Below, one piece after another: positions 39,167 to 49,810 of a stretch of DNA of 64,000 nt. This DNA is from Pseudomonas sediminis (GTDB lineage: Bacteria > Pseudomonadota > Gammaproteobacteria > Pseudomonadales > Pseudomonadaceae). Each line of letters begins with the position of its first letter. Position 1 is the stretch's first letter. The position numbers were made by a program, and so were the translations under genes. Below the pieces are notes generated by a model. The model was given only the letters and a program-made list of their open reading frames with translations, was not told where the DNA came from and ran no database searches. The stretch spans positions 3,348,001-3,412,000 of the forward strand of contig NZ_CP154631.1 in assembly GCF_039555755.1 (NCBI RefSeq), read 5' to 3'.

Positions 39167-39867
39167 AACCCATCCAGCTTCCCTTGGGGGTGCGTCTGCG
39201 TGATGACGCCACCTTCGCCAATTACTACCCCGGCGCCAATGCCGCGGCCCTGGGCTATGTCGAGCGATTGTGCGAGGCCGACGCCGGCTGGACGGAAAGC
39301 CTGATCTACCTGTGGGGCGCCGAAGGCGTCGGGCGCAGCCACCTGTTGCAGGCGGCCTGCCTGCGTTTTGAGCAGCGTGGCGAAGCGGTGGTGTATCTGC
39401 CGCTCAGCGAAGTGGTGCAGCACGGCCCGGAGTTGCTCGACAACCTTGAGCTGTGCGAGCTGGTCTGTCTCGATGATCTCGATGCCGTGGCCGGACGCAG
39501 CGACTGGGAAGAAGGGCTGTTCCACCTGTTCAACCGGCTGCGTGACAGCGGCAGGCGCTTGTTGCTGGCAGGCACCATGTCACCGCGCGAGTTACCGATT
39601 CAACTGCCTGATCTGAAGTCGCGACTGACCCTTTCGCTGATCTTCCAACTGCATGAGCTGTCCGACGAGGACAAGCTGCGCGCCCTGCAGCTGCGCGCCT
39701 CGCGCCGTGGCTTGCAGATGAGCGACGAGGTCGGTCGCTTCATCCTCACTCGGGGTGAGCGCAGCATGAGTGCGTTGTTCGAACTGCTGGAGCGCCTCGA
39801 TCAGGCCTCGCTGCAGGCCCAACGCAAGCTGACCATTCCCTTCCTCAAGGAAACGCTGGGTTGGTAA
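39163..39867 (+). CDS. hda: DnaA regulatory inactivator Hda
   Basis: Hda, 234 residues, is an AAA+ protein homologous to DnaA domain III. With the loaded beta clamp it stimulates hydrolysis of DnaA-bound ATP and prevents over-initiation. An N-terminal clamp-binding motif (QLPLGV), a Walker A-like segment (WGAEGVGRSHLLQA), Walker B (LVCLDDLDAV) and the sensor regions (LAGTMSPRELP, DLKSRL) are visible. It overlaps the upstream permease gene by 4 bp. Confidence 0.95.
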   Translation: MKPIQLPLGVRLRDDATFANYYPGANAAALGYVERLCEADAGWTESLIYLWGAEGVGRSHLLQAACLRFEQRGEAVVYLPLSEVVQHGPELLDNLELCELVCLDDLDAVAGRSDWEEGLFHLFNRLRDSGRRLLLAGTMSPRELPIQLPDLKSRLTLSLIFQLHELSDEDKLRALQLRASRRGLQMSDEVGRFILTRGERSMSALFELLERLDQASLQAQRKLTIPFLKETLGW

Positions 39868-39884
39868 CTGCTTCGGGAACTCAG

Positions 39885-39955
39885 GTGTAGGAGCGAGCTC
39901 TGCTCGCGAACTCTTGGCTGCACAAGCGCTTCGCGAGCAGAGCTCGCTCCCACAC
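39885..39955. repeat. REP-like hairpin, GGAGCGAGCTCTGCTCGCGAA family, copy 2
   Basis: The arms span 26 bp (39885-39910 and 39930-39955) and carry GTAGGAGCGAGCTCTGCTCG on one side and its complement on the other, with a single mismatch and a 19-bp loop. It lies between the convergent hda and DUF2069 genes. It is the better-preserved relative of the element at 24644-24713. Confidence 0.88.
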
Positions 39956-39963
39956 CAGGACGT

Positions 39964-40371
39964 TTATTCCCCAGCCAGCTTGCGGTCGTACTGAAAACGC
40001 CAGCGCGTGTAGAGCAGTGCGCAGCAGAACAAGCCGAAGCTGATCACCGCCTCCAGTGCGCCGAACAGTGCACGTGCCGGATCGATGGCGGCGAGTACGC
40101 CCTGGATGAAGTAGATGTTGACCACGAAGCAGGCCCAGGCATGAGCGCGGGCGTTACCCAGCAACATACCGGGAGCGAGCAGTGCAAGCGGCAGCAACTG
40201 GATCGCCAATACAACCCCGACCCGCGCACCATGCAGGTCAGCGAAGGCCAGATTCCACACCAGCAGCAGGGCCAGCAGGGCGATAAAGCTGAACAGGCTC
40301 AGCGCTCGGCTGAGTTTGACCCGTGGCTCCAGCCACTCGAGGCTGGGCAGGGGTTTCTTCGCTCGGGCCAC
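39964..40371 (-). CDS. DUF2069 domain-containing inner-membrane protein
   Basis: The protein has 135 residues and four predicted membrane spans (ALSLFSFIALLALLLVWNL; VGVVLAIQLLPLALLAPGMLLG; ACFVVNIYFIQGVLAAI; ALEAVISFGLFCCALLYTRW). This fits DUF2069. The start is a GTG at 40371, two bases after the wrbA stop, which is the conserved pairing; a longer frame runs back through wrbA and is not used. The function is unknown. Confidence 0.82.
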   Translation of the reverse strand: MARAKKPLPSLEWLEPRVKLSRALSLFSFIALLALLLVWNLAFADLHGARVGVVLAIQLLPLALLAPGMLLGNARAHAWACFVVNIYFIQGVLAAIDPARALFGALEAVISFGLFCCALLYTRWRFQYDRKLAGE

Positions 40372-40373
40372 GT

Positions 40374-41320
<947 letters not shown>

Positions 41321-41462
41321 GGTGGCTCGCATCCGGCTTGAAGTGGCGGCTATTCTAACCGCCTGATGCGCGGATGCACGCAAACCGCTGGGGCGGCTTT
41401 GCTGCGACCTTTTTACGCGGCGCATTGTCTGTCTGTTTAGGTTTGAGGGCTAAGGAGAGGTC

Positions 41463-42680
41463 ATGCTGCGTCGTTTGAAGGACTGGATGGGGTTCTGGCT
41501 CAGCCTGTATCAGCGTTTCGTGGATAACCGCGGCGCAGGCAACGCAGCGGCGTTGACCTACACCACCTTGTTCGCCGTGGTGCCGATGATGACCGTGACC
41601 TTCGCCATGCTGTCGGCAATTCCAGCGTTCCAAGGTGTAGGCGAGGAAATCCAGGGGTTCATCTTCAACAACTTCGTACCCTCCACGGGCGAGACGGTGC
41701 AGGAGTATCTGCGTGAGTTCACCACGCAGGCGCGGCAGCTGACCTGGTTCGGCGTGGGCCTGCTGGCCGTTACCGCCTTCCTGATGCTGGTGACCATCGA
41801 GAAGACCTTCAACGTGATCTGGCGGGTACGCCAGCCACGCCGCGGGATGTCCAGCTTCCTGCTGTACTGGGCGATTCTCAGCCTTGGGCCGCTGCTGCTG
41901 GGGGCCGGTTTTGCGGTCAGTACCTATATCGCCTCGCTGTCACTGATCTCCGGGCCGGATGCAGTAATCGGCGCCAAGACGCTGCTTGCTTTCACGCCGT
42001 TGTTATCGAGCATCGCGGCCTTTACCTTGCTGTATGCCGCGGTCCCCAACACTCGTGTGCCGTTGTCTCATGCTCTGTTGGGCGGCCTGTTCAGCGCCGT
42101 GCTGTTCGAAGTGGCCAAGGCGCTGTTCGGCCTCTATGTGCGGCTTTTTCCCGGTTATCACCTGATCTACGGCGCCTTCGCCACGGTGCCGCTGTTTCTG
42201 GTGTGGATCTATCTGTCCTGGTTGATCGTGCTGCTGGGCGCCGAGCTGGTATATGGCCTGTCGCAACCGCGGCACTGGCGCCGCGAGCCTATCCCCAAGG
42301 GGCTGATTGTGCTGGTGGTGTTGCGGCTTTTGCTCAAACGTCAGCAGAAGGGCGAGGCTCTGCATTATGGCGACATGCAACGTGCGGGCTGGCGGTTGCC
42401 CGAAGACGAGTGGACGCAGGTGATGGATTTTCTCGAGCGCGAGCACCTGGCATGCAAGGCCAATGGCGGAGGGTGGGTGCTGTGCCGCGATCTGCACAAC
42501 TTCTCCCTGTATCAATTGCTCGAGTGCAGTCCCTGGCCATTACCGAGTTTGTCGCAACTGCCCGCTCAGCTCGACGAGCCCTGGTACCCGGCATTGCGCG
42601 AGGGGCTGGAGCGCATGCAAGCGGAGCGTGAGTCACAATTCGGAGCCAGTCTGGCGGATTGGTTGCCGGGGAAGGGCTGA
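41463..42680 (+). CDS. YihY/BrkB family inner-membrane protein
   Basis: The protein has 405 residues. About six membrane spans occupy residues 20-285 ([76 protein letters not shown]). A soluble, winged-helix-like C-terminal extension of about 120 residues follows. It was once called ribonuclease BN, an assignment since moved to another protein. The function is unknown. Pseudomonas homologues share the long C-terminal part. AAGGAGAG precedes the ATG. Confidence 0.9.
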   Translation: MLRRLKDWMGFWLSLYQRFVDNRGAGNAAALTYTTLFAVVPMMTVTFAMLSAIPAFQGVGEEIQGFIFNNFVPSTGETVQEYLREFTTQARQLTWFGVGLLAVTAFLMLVTIEKTFNVIWRVRQPRRGMSSFLLYWAILSLGPLLLGAGFAVSTYIASLSLISGPDAVIGAKTLLAFTPLLSSIAAFTLLYAAVPNTRVPLSHALLGGLFSAVLFEVAKALFGLYVRLFPGYHLIYGAFATVPLFLVWIYLSWLIVLLGAELVYGLSQPRHWRREPIPKGLIVLVVLRLLLKRQQKGEALHYGDMQRAGWRLPEDEWTQVMDFLEREHLACKANGGGWVLCRDLHNFSLYQLLECSPWPLPSLSQLPAQLDEPWYPALREGLERMQAERESQFGASLADWLPGKG

Positions 42681-42892
42681 GCAAACCCGCGCGGCGTGTC
42701 GGGCAATGGGGCGCCAGAAAGGGTGACAAAAAACGTCAGTTTCAGGCGTTGCCTAGTCCTGCCGTGGCCTGGACGCAAGGGGTAGGCGCCAAGGAATGCG
42801 TTGTACAAGGGCTGGCACGCTTCTAGCTACTGCAGGAGCAGTTGCTATCGAACTGCCAGCAGGGGCAGGGATCGCTGAGGACGCAGGCAGTA

Positions 42893-43093
42893 ATGACGGT
42901 AAAAAACAGGGTAATCCACCTTCATCGACGCGATCCGCAGGAAGCGCTGGCGCGGCTCAACCGAATCACTGGTCTGGAGTTCGCGCGTTGGCCGGAGTCG
43001 CTGCTCGAACACGTGGTTGCCGAAAACCTGCAGCCAGACGCTGACGGTTCAATCCCGCGGGCTGCGCCCAGCCCCGGAGTTTCCTCTGGCTGA
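42893..43093 (+). CDS. Small conserved-looking protein, unknown function
   Basis: The protein has 66 residues. It starts MTVKNRVIHLHRRDPQEALARLNRITGLEF and then FARWPESLLEHVV; the C-terminal 20 residues look unstructured (Pro/Ser/Gly). A Shine-Dalgarno-like GAGGA lies a little far upstream (about 12 bp). The amphipathic, charge-balanced N-terminal 45 residues look genuinely coding. The position after the YihY-like gene matches a small gene remembered from P. aeruginosa. No function can be given. Confidence 0.6.
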   Translation: MTVKNRVIHLHRRDPQEALARLNRITGLEFARWPESLLEHVVAENLQPDADGSIPRAAPSPGVSSG

Positions 43094-43141
43094 AAGCAAA
43101 ACCCCGCGTCACTGCGCGGGGGTCGATGTTGCCGTTCTGGT

Positions 43142-43534
43142 TCAGGCCATGGCCTGGCGGGTCTCGCTGTTGGCCAATTCGACGGCTTGAACGAAGAATT
43201 CCTCGACCACCAGACTCTGCGCCGGCACAGCTGAGCGCAGGCGTACCTGCATGTCTTCGATCTTCATCCGCACTGGCATGCGAGCGATCCCGGAGAGCAG
43301 GATCTTGCCATGGGCATTGACCTTGCCATGGTCGACATTCACCTCGCGGCGCTTGTCCCCGTCGCGATAACTCACCAGCAGCGATACCGGCAGGTTGGCC
43401 AGCCCCGGCAATTGCAGCCAGGTGGCGACGTTGTATTCGGCCACGCGCCCCTCGTAGGGAGTGACCAGCAGGTGAGCGACGTCGACGATGCGCGAGGGCA
43501 CGGAGCCAATCAGCTTGTCTTGCGCTTGGGACAT
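43142..43534 (-). CDS. Conserved hypothetical protein
   Basis: The protein has 130 residues, with no signal peptide or membrane span. The sequence is beta-rich with conserved-looking segments KLIGSVPSRIVDVAHLLVTPYEGRVAEYNVATWLQLPG, VSLLVSYRDGDKRREVNVDHGKV and VEEFFVQAVELANSE. I do not recognise the family. The start MSQAQDK at 43534 is preferred over one 12 codons upstream because it gives a natural soluble N-terminus. It lies 114 bp downstream of the PilZ gene in the same direction. Confidence 0.75.
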   Translation of the reverse strand: MSQAQDKLIGSVPSRIVDVAHLLVTPYEGRVAEYNVATWLQLPGLANLPVSLLVSYRDGDKRREVNVDHGKVNAHGKILLSGIARMPVRMKIEDMQVRLRSAVPAQSLVVEEFFVQAVELANSETRQAMA

Positions 43535-43648
43535 GGTGAAAATCCAGGCTGGGTGAGACTTGAGTTCCAAGAATTATAAGCAGCCACCTCTTGGGGAAAC
43601 TGTGCACTCGGCGGATAGGCCGCGTGACTGGAGTCGCAGTTTTGTATA

Positions 43649-45055
43649 TCAGGCCAGGCGCAGCGGGTGGCGGGTAACCGATGAGGTCTGCAGGTTGCTG
43701 TCGGGCAGCGGCAAAATCGCTTGGTTATGCACGCTGGCCAGTTGCAGCCAAAGGTGCTCGCCAGAGCTGAACTGGCCGTTGGGCAGCCACAGGCCATGGT
43801 GCCAACCATTGCCCGGTGCCGGGGTGCTCTGCAGCACACCAGGGTGAGTCTGCGCATTGGGGGCGCGTCGTAGCCAGACCGGACGTGGCAGGCCTTTCAG
43901 ATAGCGCAGCCCGAGGTGCAGGCCTTCGCTATTGAGATGACGCCAACGCACCAGTGCCAGGGTCGGTGTGGCATTGGTAAGTAGTAGAACCAGTTGCCCG
44001 ACTTGCAGTTGCCCGCCTTCGTTGGCGTTGCACAGCAGGCGCGCGCCACCCGGGCTGGCATCGAGAATCTGCGCCTCGGTGCGTTGTGGCAGCTTGTCCA
44101 GCAATTGCGCATGGATGGCCGGCAGGCCCACTACCAGACTGCACTGGCCGTCCAGTTCGGCGCGCTCGTGGCGACGTTGCTGGCGCCCCAGCCAGTGCTG
44201 GCGTACCCGTTCGAGTAATTGGCGTTCCTGCATGCTTTGCAGTGGTGCCGGCTCATGCAGGGCGATCAGCAGCGCGCCCAGTTCGAAGCGGCGCAGGTTG
44301 GCGGCTTCGCCTTCGATACGCTGTTCGAAACTGAGGCAAGCCTGTGATTCGCTGAGGTCGACTACCGGGCCTTCGGCATCGTCTTCCTCGTCCCAGGCTT
44401 GCAGCCTGGCCAGCGCCGCCAGAGGTGCCAGCGCGCTGAACAGAGTCAGGCATTCGCCTTCATCGAGATGGAAGGGGTTGCTCAGGGCCAAGAGCAGCAT
44501 CTGCTGGTAGAGGCCGCGCAGGGTGCTGGCCGGTTTCGGCTCGAAGGCCGCCGCGACTGGTTCGTCCAGGCACTGCTGATGCTCGCCGATCCAGTACAGC
44601 AGGTGGCTGTCGCGCCAGAGAGTTGCAGGCGGCTCCTGGTACAGCTGGTAGTGGCGCAATAACTGCTGGGCAAGAAAGTGCTGGGCCATGTACAGGCACC
44701 ACGCCAGGTGCGGCATCGACGGCTGGCGACCCTGCAAAATTTGCAGTAGCAGGCGTTTGAAACCGATCGCCAGCTCGCCGCACAACCGCACGAATAGAGC
44801 GCTTGGCGGATGCTGGCGATTGGCAAGGCTGGCGTAATGGCGGTACTCGTCACTGAAGTTTTGCAGCGCACGCTGCCTTTCCAGTAAGGTCAGAGCGCTG
44901 CGATTGAGCGAAAACAAAAGGCCCAGCACTTGCTGCAGGCCATGTTCCGGCTCCAGATGGCGAGCAGCTGCGAGTCGCTGGGCGATTTCCGCCGGCGATA
45001 AGCTGTTGTCCTCGCGGATGTCCGGTACTTCCAGGCGCAGGGCATCCAGCGTCAT
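43649..45055 (-). CDS. PilZ-domain protein with a long N-terminal helical region
   Basis: The protein has 468 residues. The N-terminal ~300 residues are helical, rich in Leu, Gln and His, and have no family I recognise. A PilZ-like barrel follows at about 320-415: RHERAELDGQCSLVVGLPA, EAQILDASPGGARLLCNA, VLLLTNATPTLALVRWRHLNSEGLHLGLRYLKG. The D/NxSxxG element (DASPGG) fits c-di-GMP binding. The upstream RxxxR arginines are represented by RQQRRHER, which is plausible but not a perfect match. It is divergent from the TlpA-like gene, with only 30 bp between them. Probably a c-di-GMP effector of unknown output. Confidence 0.8.
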   Translation of the reverse strand: MTLDALRLEVPDIREDNSLSPAEIAQRLAAARHLEPEHGLQQVLGLLFSLNRSALTLLERQRALQNFSDEYRHYASLANRQHPPSALFVRLCGELAIGFKRLLLQILQGRQPSMPHLAWCLYMAQHFLAQQLLRHYQLYQEPPATLWRDSHLLYWIGEHQQCLDEPVAAAFEPKPASTLRGLYQQMLLLALSNPFHLDEGECLTLFSALAPLAALARLQAWDEEDDAEGPVVDLSESQACLSFEQRIEGEAANLRRFELGALLIALHEPAPLQSMQERQLLERVRQHWLGRQQRRHERAELDGQCSLVVGLPAIHAQLLDKLPQRTEAQILDASPGGARLLCNANEGGQLQVGQLVLLLTNATPTLALVRWRHLNSEGLHLGLRYLKGLPRPVWLRRAPNAQTHPGVLQSTPAPGNGWHHGLWLPNGQFSSGEHLWLQLASVHNQAILPLPDSNLQTSSVTRHPLRLA

Positions 45056-45085
45056 ATCAACCCCGGGTGGACGAGGATCGAGTAC

Positions 45086-45562
45086 ATGGGCTTAGGGCTC
45101 CGGAAATTCGGCAAGGCTGTTTTGAGTATCTGCGCCGGTCTGTTGCTGACGGCTTGTGCCGAAGATTACGGCCTTGATCAGCATGGACGAAAGGTAACGG
45201 CTGAGAGCCTCGATGGCCAGTGGCTGATCATCAATTATTGGGCCGAATGGTGCGCGCCGTGCCGCACCGAGATTCCTGAACTCAACGCGTTGGAAGAAAC
45301 GCTGAAAAACCAGTCGGCGCGGGTGATTGGCGTCAACTTCGACGCCTTGCAGGGCGATGACCTCAAGCGTGCGGCTGACAGTTTCGACATCCGCTTCACC
45401 GTGCTGGCGCAGGATCCGGCGGCGCGCTTCGAACTGCCACGCACCGATGTCTTGCCGGTCACCTACATTGTCGATGCCGAGGGCAAACTGCGTGAGCGCC
45501 TGGTCGGCGAGCAGACGGCAGCCGGCCTGCTGACGCATCTTCGAGCGCTGCGCGGGGAGTAG
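45086..45562 (+). CDS. TlpA/ResA-like thioredoxin-fold lipoprotein
   Basis: The protein has 158 residues, with an N-terminal signal and lipobox LLTAC (Cys at about residue 24), so it should be a membrane-anchored lipoprotein. The thioredoxin domain carries the redox motif WCAPC in NYWAEWCAPCRTEIPELN and the cis-Pro region DVLPVTYIVDAEG. The likely role is thiol reduction in the periplasm, such as in cytochrome c maturation or stress repair. The partner is unknown. It lies close to the nap cytochrome genes but is convergent with them. Confidence 0.9.
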   Translation: MGLGLRKFGKAVLSICAGLLLTACAEDYGLDQHGRKVTAESLDGQWLIINYWAEWCAPCRTEIPELNALEETLKNQSARVIGVNFDALQGDDLKRAADSFDIRFTVLAQDPAARFELPRTDVLPVTYIVDAEGKLRERLVGEQTAAGLLTHLRALRGE

Positions 45563-45603
45563 GCCGGACGCCGGGTCTACGGCGTGAGGTGAGTGTCACG
45601 GGG

Positions 45604-45637
45604 ACGTGCCCAGCAATGCACCTAGGGACGGGCACGT
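45604..45637. repeat. Inverted repeat between the TlpA-like gene and napC
   Basis: ACGTGCCC (45604-45611) / GGGCACGT (45630-45637), extended by GGG/CCC-like flanks, lies between two convergent genes. It may serve as a two-way terminator, though it has no T tract. Confidence 0.5.
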
Positions 45638-45684
45638 ACTGCACCGTTCCAAATGGAGTTGCTGCGCACCCGGGTTTCAGCCGT

Positions 45685-46281
45685 TCACCAACCGGGCACC
45701 CCACTCATGTCCGGTAGCTGGTGGGCGATGCCCTTGTGGCAATCGATGCAGGTGGCTGCGCCGCTGGCCAGGGCGCTGGAGTGCATCTGGCGGGCGCGCG
45801 GGCTCTGTTTGGTGAAGTCCATGTAGTCGAAGTTGTGGCAGTTGCGGCATTCCAGCGAATCGTTGGCCTTGAGCCGTGCCCATTCGTGTTCGGCCAGTTC
45901 GCGACGCTTTTCCAGAAACTTCTCGCGGGTGCTGATGGTGCCGAAGATCTTGCCCCAGACTTCCTTGGACGCCTGCATCTTGCGCGCGATCTTGTCCGTC
46001 CACTGGTGCGGTACGTGGCAGTCCGGGCAGGTGGCGCGCACCCCGGAGCGGTTGCTGTAGTGAATGGTGTCCTGCAGCTCGACGTACACGTTGTCACGCA
46101 TCTCATGGCAGGAGATGCAAAACTGCTCGGTATTGGTGGCCTCCAGCGCGGTGTTGAAACCGCCCCAGAAAATGATCCCGGCGATGAAGCCGCCAAGCGT
46201 GAGAAAACCCAGGCTGTAATGCACGCTTGGGCGGCGCAGGATGCCCCAGTACTCCTTGAGTAGGGCCATTAACGACTTCAT
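45685..46281 (-). CDS. napC: Periplasmic nitrate reductase cytochrome c-type protein NapC
   Basis: NapC, 198 residues, is a membrane-anchored tetraheme quinol dehydrogenase of the NapC/NirT family. It passes electrons from the quinol pool to NapAB. One N-terminal span ([22 protein letters not shown]) and four CxxCH heme sites (CISCH, CPDCH, CRNCH, CIDCH) are visible, with the family's HEMRD segment. It is the last gene of napEDABC. Confidence 0.96.
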   Translation of the reverse strand: MKSLMALLKEYWGILRRPSVHYSLGFLTLGGFIAGIIFWGGFNTALEATNTEQFCISCHEMRDNVYVELQDTIHYSNRSGVRATCPDCHVPHQWTDKIARKMQASKEVWGKIFGTISTREKFLEKRRELAEHEWARLKANDSLECRNCHNFDYMDFTKQSPRARQMHSSALASGAATCIDCHKGIAHQLPDMSGVPGW

Positions 46282-46292
46282 GAAAGGCCTCC

Positions 46293-46778
46293 TCAGGGTT
46301 TTGCCGTGCCGGCGGCTTCGTCGCCGAGCAACTGGTCGATATTGCGGAAGGCGTTACCGACCAGAGGTTTGACCTCCTGCTGGGTGACGTGGCACTGGGT
46401 ACAGAAGTAGCGCCGTGGTGAAACCGCCGCCAGGGCCTGGCCGTCACGATCCATGTAATGAGTGATGCTGATCATCGGCGCCTGGCTGCGGGCGCTGCCG
46501 GCGCGGCTGTGGCAGGTCAGGCACTTGTTGCCGTTGGCGTCGACCTGATAGCCGCGAATGCTGTGCGGAATGGTCGGCGGCTGCTCGGGGTAATTGCGCT
46601 CGCGCTTGATATCCTTGTTCTCTTCATTGCCGAGCACGGGCGCCGGTAGGCTCTGGCTCAGGGTGCCGCCAGGGCGGCGACCGTCCGGTGCCGGAGCGTC
46701 GAGCGGGTAATTGAGCTCGCCGGCGATGGCCAGACCAAAGGCGGCGAGCAGTAACAGAGGCAGAAAACGCAGAGTCAT
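46293..46778 (-). CDS. napB: Nitrate reductase diheme cytochrome subunit NapB
   Basis: NapB, 161 residues, is the periplasmic diheme partner of NapA. It has a signal peptide ([16 protein letters not shown]) and two heme-binding motifs, CLTCH and CTQCH, with the axial-ligand region [13 protein letters not shown] and [14 protein letters not shown]. The start at 46778 is chosen to give the signal peptide. It follows napA by 11 bp. Confidence 0.95.
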   Translation of the reverse strand: MTLRFLPLLLLAAFGLAIAGELNYPLDAPAPDGRRPGGTLSQSLPAPVLGNEENKDIKRERNYPEQPPTIPHSIRGYQVDANGNKCLTCHSRAGSARSQAPMISITHYMDRDGQALAAVSPRRYFCTQCHVTQQEVKPLVGNAFRNIDQLLGDEAAGTAKP

Positions 46779-46789
46779 GACGGTTCTCC

Positions 46790-49294
46790 TCAGGCCAGGC
46801 TGACCAGTTCGATCTTCACCGCACACTTCTTGTAGTCGGTCTGCTTGGAGATCGGGTCGGTGGCGTCCAGGGTGACCTTGTTGATCAGTTTGTTGGCGTC
46901 GAAGAAGGGCACGAACACCAGGCCACGCGGCGGCTTGTTGCGACCACGGGTTTCGATGCGCGCGCGGATTTCCCCACGTCGGCTGATCACCTTGACCTCG
47001 CTGCCGCGTCGCGCCTTGAGTGCCTTGGCATCGTCCGGGTGCATGTACACCAGGGCATCGGGCACGGCGCCGTGCAGCTCCTCGACGCGCTGGGTCATGC
47101 TGCCGGTGTGCCAGTGTTCGAGCACGCGGCCGGTGCTGAGCCAGAACGGGAAGTCGTCATCCGGTGCCTCCGCTGGTGGCTCATAGGGCAGGGCGAAGAT
47201 CAGCGCACGTTTGTCCGGGTAGCCGTAGAACTGCACGCCGCTGCCTTTTTCCACGTAGGGGTCGAGGCCTTCGCGATAGCGCCAGCGCGTTTCCTTGCCG
47301 TCAACCACCGGCCAGCGCAGGCCACGCTCGGCGTGATAGCTGTCGAAGGGCGCCAGGTCATGGGCATGGCCGCGACCGAACTGGGCGTATTCCTCGAACA
47401 AGCCCTTCTGCAGGTAAAAGCCAAAGGCCTCGGCCTCGTCGTTGGCATAGCCGGCCTCGATCTGTTCGCGGGGGAACTGGTCGACCTGGCCGTTGGCGAA
47501 CAGCACCTGGTACAGCGTCTTGCCCCTGTATTCCGGGGCCTTGGCCAGCAGTTCGGCAGGCCAGACTTCATCGGTGGTAAAGCGCTTGGAAAACTCCACC
47601 AGTTGCCACAGGTCGGACTTGGCCTCGCCCGGTGCCTTGACCAGTTGATGCCAGAACTGCGTGCGGCGCTCGGCATTGCCGTAGGCGCCTTCCTTCTCCA
47701 CCCACATGGCGCTGGGTAGGATCAGGTCGGCAGCCTGGGCCGAGACGGTGGGGTAGACATCGGAGACGATGACGAAGGCCTGCGGGTTGCGCCAGCCGGG
47801 GAGGATCTCCTGCATCACGTTGGGGCCGGCCTGCATGTTGTTGCTGACCTGGGTCCAGTAGACCTTGAGCACGCCGTCCTTGAGCTTGCGGCTCTGCTCC
47901 ACGGCATGAAAGCCGGGCTTTTCCTGGATGGTGCCGGCCGGCAGCTTCCAGATCTTCTCGGCGGTTGCACGGTGTTTGGGGTTGGCCACCAGCATGTCGG
48001 CGGGCAGACGATGGGAGAAAGTGCCCACCTCGCGCGCGGTGCCGCAGGCCGAGGGCTGGCCGGTGAGGGAGAAGGGGCTGTTGCCCGGTTCGCTGATCTT
48101 GCCGGTGAGCAGGTGCAGGTTGTAGATCAGGTTGTTGGCCCAGACGCCACGGGTGTGCTGGTTGAAGCCCATGGTCCAGAACGACATGACCTTGCGCTTG
48201 GGATCGGCGTACAGCTCGGCCAAGGCCTTGAGGCGCTCGACCGCCACGCCGCTTTCCTTGGCGGTGCGCTCCAGGGTGTAGGGTTTGACGAAGGCGGCGA
48301 ACTGCTCGAAGGACATGTCCTCCCAGGTATTGGCCTTGGCCGCGTTCTTGGCCTGCATCTCCAGCGGGTTGTCGGCGCGCAGGCCGTAGCCGATGTCGTC
48401 GGCGCCGCGGGCGAACTTGGTGTGTTTGCCGACGAAGTCCTTGTTCACCGCGCCGCTTTCGATGATGTGGTTGGCGATGTAGTTGAGGATCAGCAGGTCG
48501 GTCTGCGGTTTGAACACCAGCGGGATATCGGCCAGGTCGAAGCTGCGGTGCTCGAAGGTGGACAGCACGGCGACCTTGGTGTTCGGATGGCTGAGGCGAC
48601 GATCAGTGACCCGGCTCCAGAGGATGGGGTGCATTTCTGCCATGTTCGAGCCCCACAGCACGAAGGCGTCGGCGGCCTCGATGTCGTCGTAGCAGCCCAT
48701 TGGCTCGTCCATGCCGAAGGTGCGCATGAAGCCCATCACCGCCGAAGCCATGCAGTGGCGCGCGTTGGGGTCGATGTTGTTGGAACGGAAACCGGCCTTC
48801 ATCAGCTTGTTGGCGGCGTAGCCTTCCCACACCGTCCATTGCCCTGAACCGAACATGCCGACGGCCTCGGGGCCATGCTCGCGCAGCGCCTCCTTGGTCT
48901 TCTGTTCCATGATGTCGAAGGCCTGCTCCCAGCTCACCGGCTGGAATTCACCCTGCTTGTCGTACACGCCATTCTTCATGCGCAGCAGCGGTTGGTTGAG
49001 GCGGTCGACGCCGTACATGATCTTCGACAGGAAGTAGCCCTTGACGCAGTTCAGGCCGCGATTGACCTCGGCCTTGACGTCGCCGTGGGTGGCCACCACG
49101 CGGTTGTCGCGGGTGGCGACCATCACGCTGCAGCCGGTGCCGCAGAAGCGGCAGGGCGCCTTGTTCCAGTCCAGGCGGGTCATGTCCGCTTCGGTGATCA
49201 GGTTGCTGGCGGTCGTCACCAACGGCAGACCGGCGGCAGCGGCGGCAATGGCAGCAGCGTTGGCCTTGGCAAATTCACGGCGGGAAAGCTTCAT
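46790..49294 (-). CDS. napA: Periplasmic nitrate reductase catalytic subunit NapA
   Basis: NapA, 834 residues, is the molybdopterin-bis-guanine-dinucleotide nitrate reductase. The twin-arginine signal [15 protein letters not shown] directs folded export by Tat. The 4Fe-4S site is [12 protein letters not shown] with a later Cys, and ARHCMASA holds the expected molybdenum-ligand cysteine. Other landmarks are [15 protein letters not shown] and [18 protein letters not shown]. The chosen start gives the Tat signal at the N-terminus; a longer frame upstream overlaps napD out of frame and is not used. The start overlaps the napD stop by 4 bp. Confidence 0.98.
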   Translation of the reverse strand: MKLSRREFAKANAAAIAAAAAGLPLVTTASNLITEADMTRLDWNKAPCRFCGTGCSVMVATRDNRVVATHGDVKAEVNRGLNCVKGYFLSKIMYGVDRLNQPLLRMKNGVYDKQGEFQPVSWEQAFDIMEQKTKEALREHGPEAVGMFGSGQWTVWEGYAANKLMKAGFRSNNIDPNARHCMASAVMGFMRTFGMDEPMGCYDDIEAADAFVLWGSNMAEMHPILWSRVTDRRLSHPNTKVAVLSTFEHRSFDLADIPLVFKPQTDLLILNYIANHIIESGAVNKDFVGKHTKFARGADDIGYGLRADNPLEMQAKNAAKANTWEDMSFEQFAAFVKPYTLERTAKESGVAVERLKALAELYADPKRKVMSFWTMGFNQHTRGVWANNLIYNLHLLTGKISEPGNSPFSLTGQPSACGTAREVGTFSHRLPADMLVANPKHRATAEKIWKLPAGTIQEKPGFHAVEQSRKLKDGVLKVYWTQVSNNMQAGPNVMQEILPGWRNPQAFVIVSDVYPTVSAQAADLILPSAMWVEKEGAYGNAERRTQFWHQLVKAPGEAKSDLWQLVEFSKRFTTDEVWPAELLAKAPEYRGKTLYQVLFANGQVDQFPREQIEAGYANDEAEAFGFYLQKGLFEEYAQFGRGHAHDLAPFDSYHAERGLRWPVVDGKETRWRYREGLDPYVEKGSGVQFYGYPDKRALIFALPYEPPAEAPDDDFPFWLSTGRVLEHWHTGSMTQRVEELHGAVPDALVYMHPDDAKALKARRGSEVKVISRRGEIRARIETRGRNKPPRGLVFVPFFDANKLINKVTLDATDPISKQTDYKKCAVKIELVSLA

Positions 49295-49551
49295 TCTGAG
49301 TCTCCTTCTGTGTCGAGGAGTTCGTGGTAAACCAGAGCGGCATTGAGCACGCCTGGCAACGCGTTGATCTGTTCGAGGCGGGCGAGGATGTGGCGCTCGT
49401 GTTCGGTTTCCTGCACCACCACCAGCTTGCCTTGCGGGCTTTCCTGATGCAGTTCGAGGCCTTCCAGCTGGCGCAGGTTGGCTTTCACCGCAGCCAGCCA
49501 TTCGGGCCGTACGTGCACCAGCAGACTGGAAATATGCATAGAGGCGGCCAT
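49291..49551 (-). CDS. napD: NapD, NapA-specific assembly chaperone
   Basis: NapD, 86 residues, is a small ferredoxin-fold chaperone that binds the NapA Tat signal peptide. Typical features: [68 protein letters not shown]. The start at 49551 (MAASMHIS) has ACGGAG upstream; a start four codons later is also possible. It overlaps napA by 4 bp. Confidence 0.94.
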   Translation of the reverse strand: MAASMHISSLLVHVRPEWLAAVKANLRQLEGLELHQESPQGKLVVVQETEHERHILARLEQINALPGVLNAALVYHELLDTEGDSE

Positions 49552-49579
49552 GTTCCGTGGCTCCGTAGGTAAGGAAGGA

Positions 49580-49747
49580 TCAGGTGGGTGGGCCAGGTGG
49601 GCCGAGTAGCATCTGCATGAACCAGATGATGAATCCGTAGCCGCCGACCAGCGCGACCGAAAGGATGGGGAACAGGCAGACCACGAGAAAGACGAACAGG
49701 CGAGTTTCCTTGCCTTTCATGGCGCTGCGTTCGGGCGGGGTAGCCAT
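49580..49747 (-). CDS. napE: NapE, small membrane subunit
   Basis: NapE, 55 residues, has a single membrane span (FVFLVVCLFPILSVALVGGYGFIIWFMQMLLG) following a polar N-terminus with KGKETRLF. The PPGPPT tail is usual in the family. The function is not understood. It is the first gene of napEDABC here; no napF, napG or napH follows or precedes it in the window. Confidence 0.9.
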   Translation of the reverse strand: MATPPERSAMKGKETRLFVFLVVCLFPILSVALVGGYGFIIWFMQMLLGPPGPPT

Positions 49748-49810
49748 TCGCTCTTCTCCGTTGCGTTCGCAATTGAGGCTAGACCCTAACGTTAGTAAGG
49801 GCAAAGTCTG

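Noticed and set aside
49295..49501. A 69-residue N-terminal extension of NapA
   Set aside because: It reads through napD in another frame and would bury the Tat signal that must be at the N-terminus.
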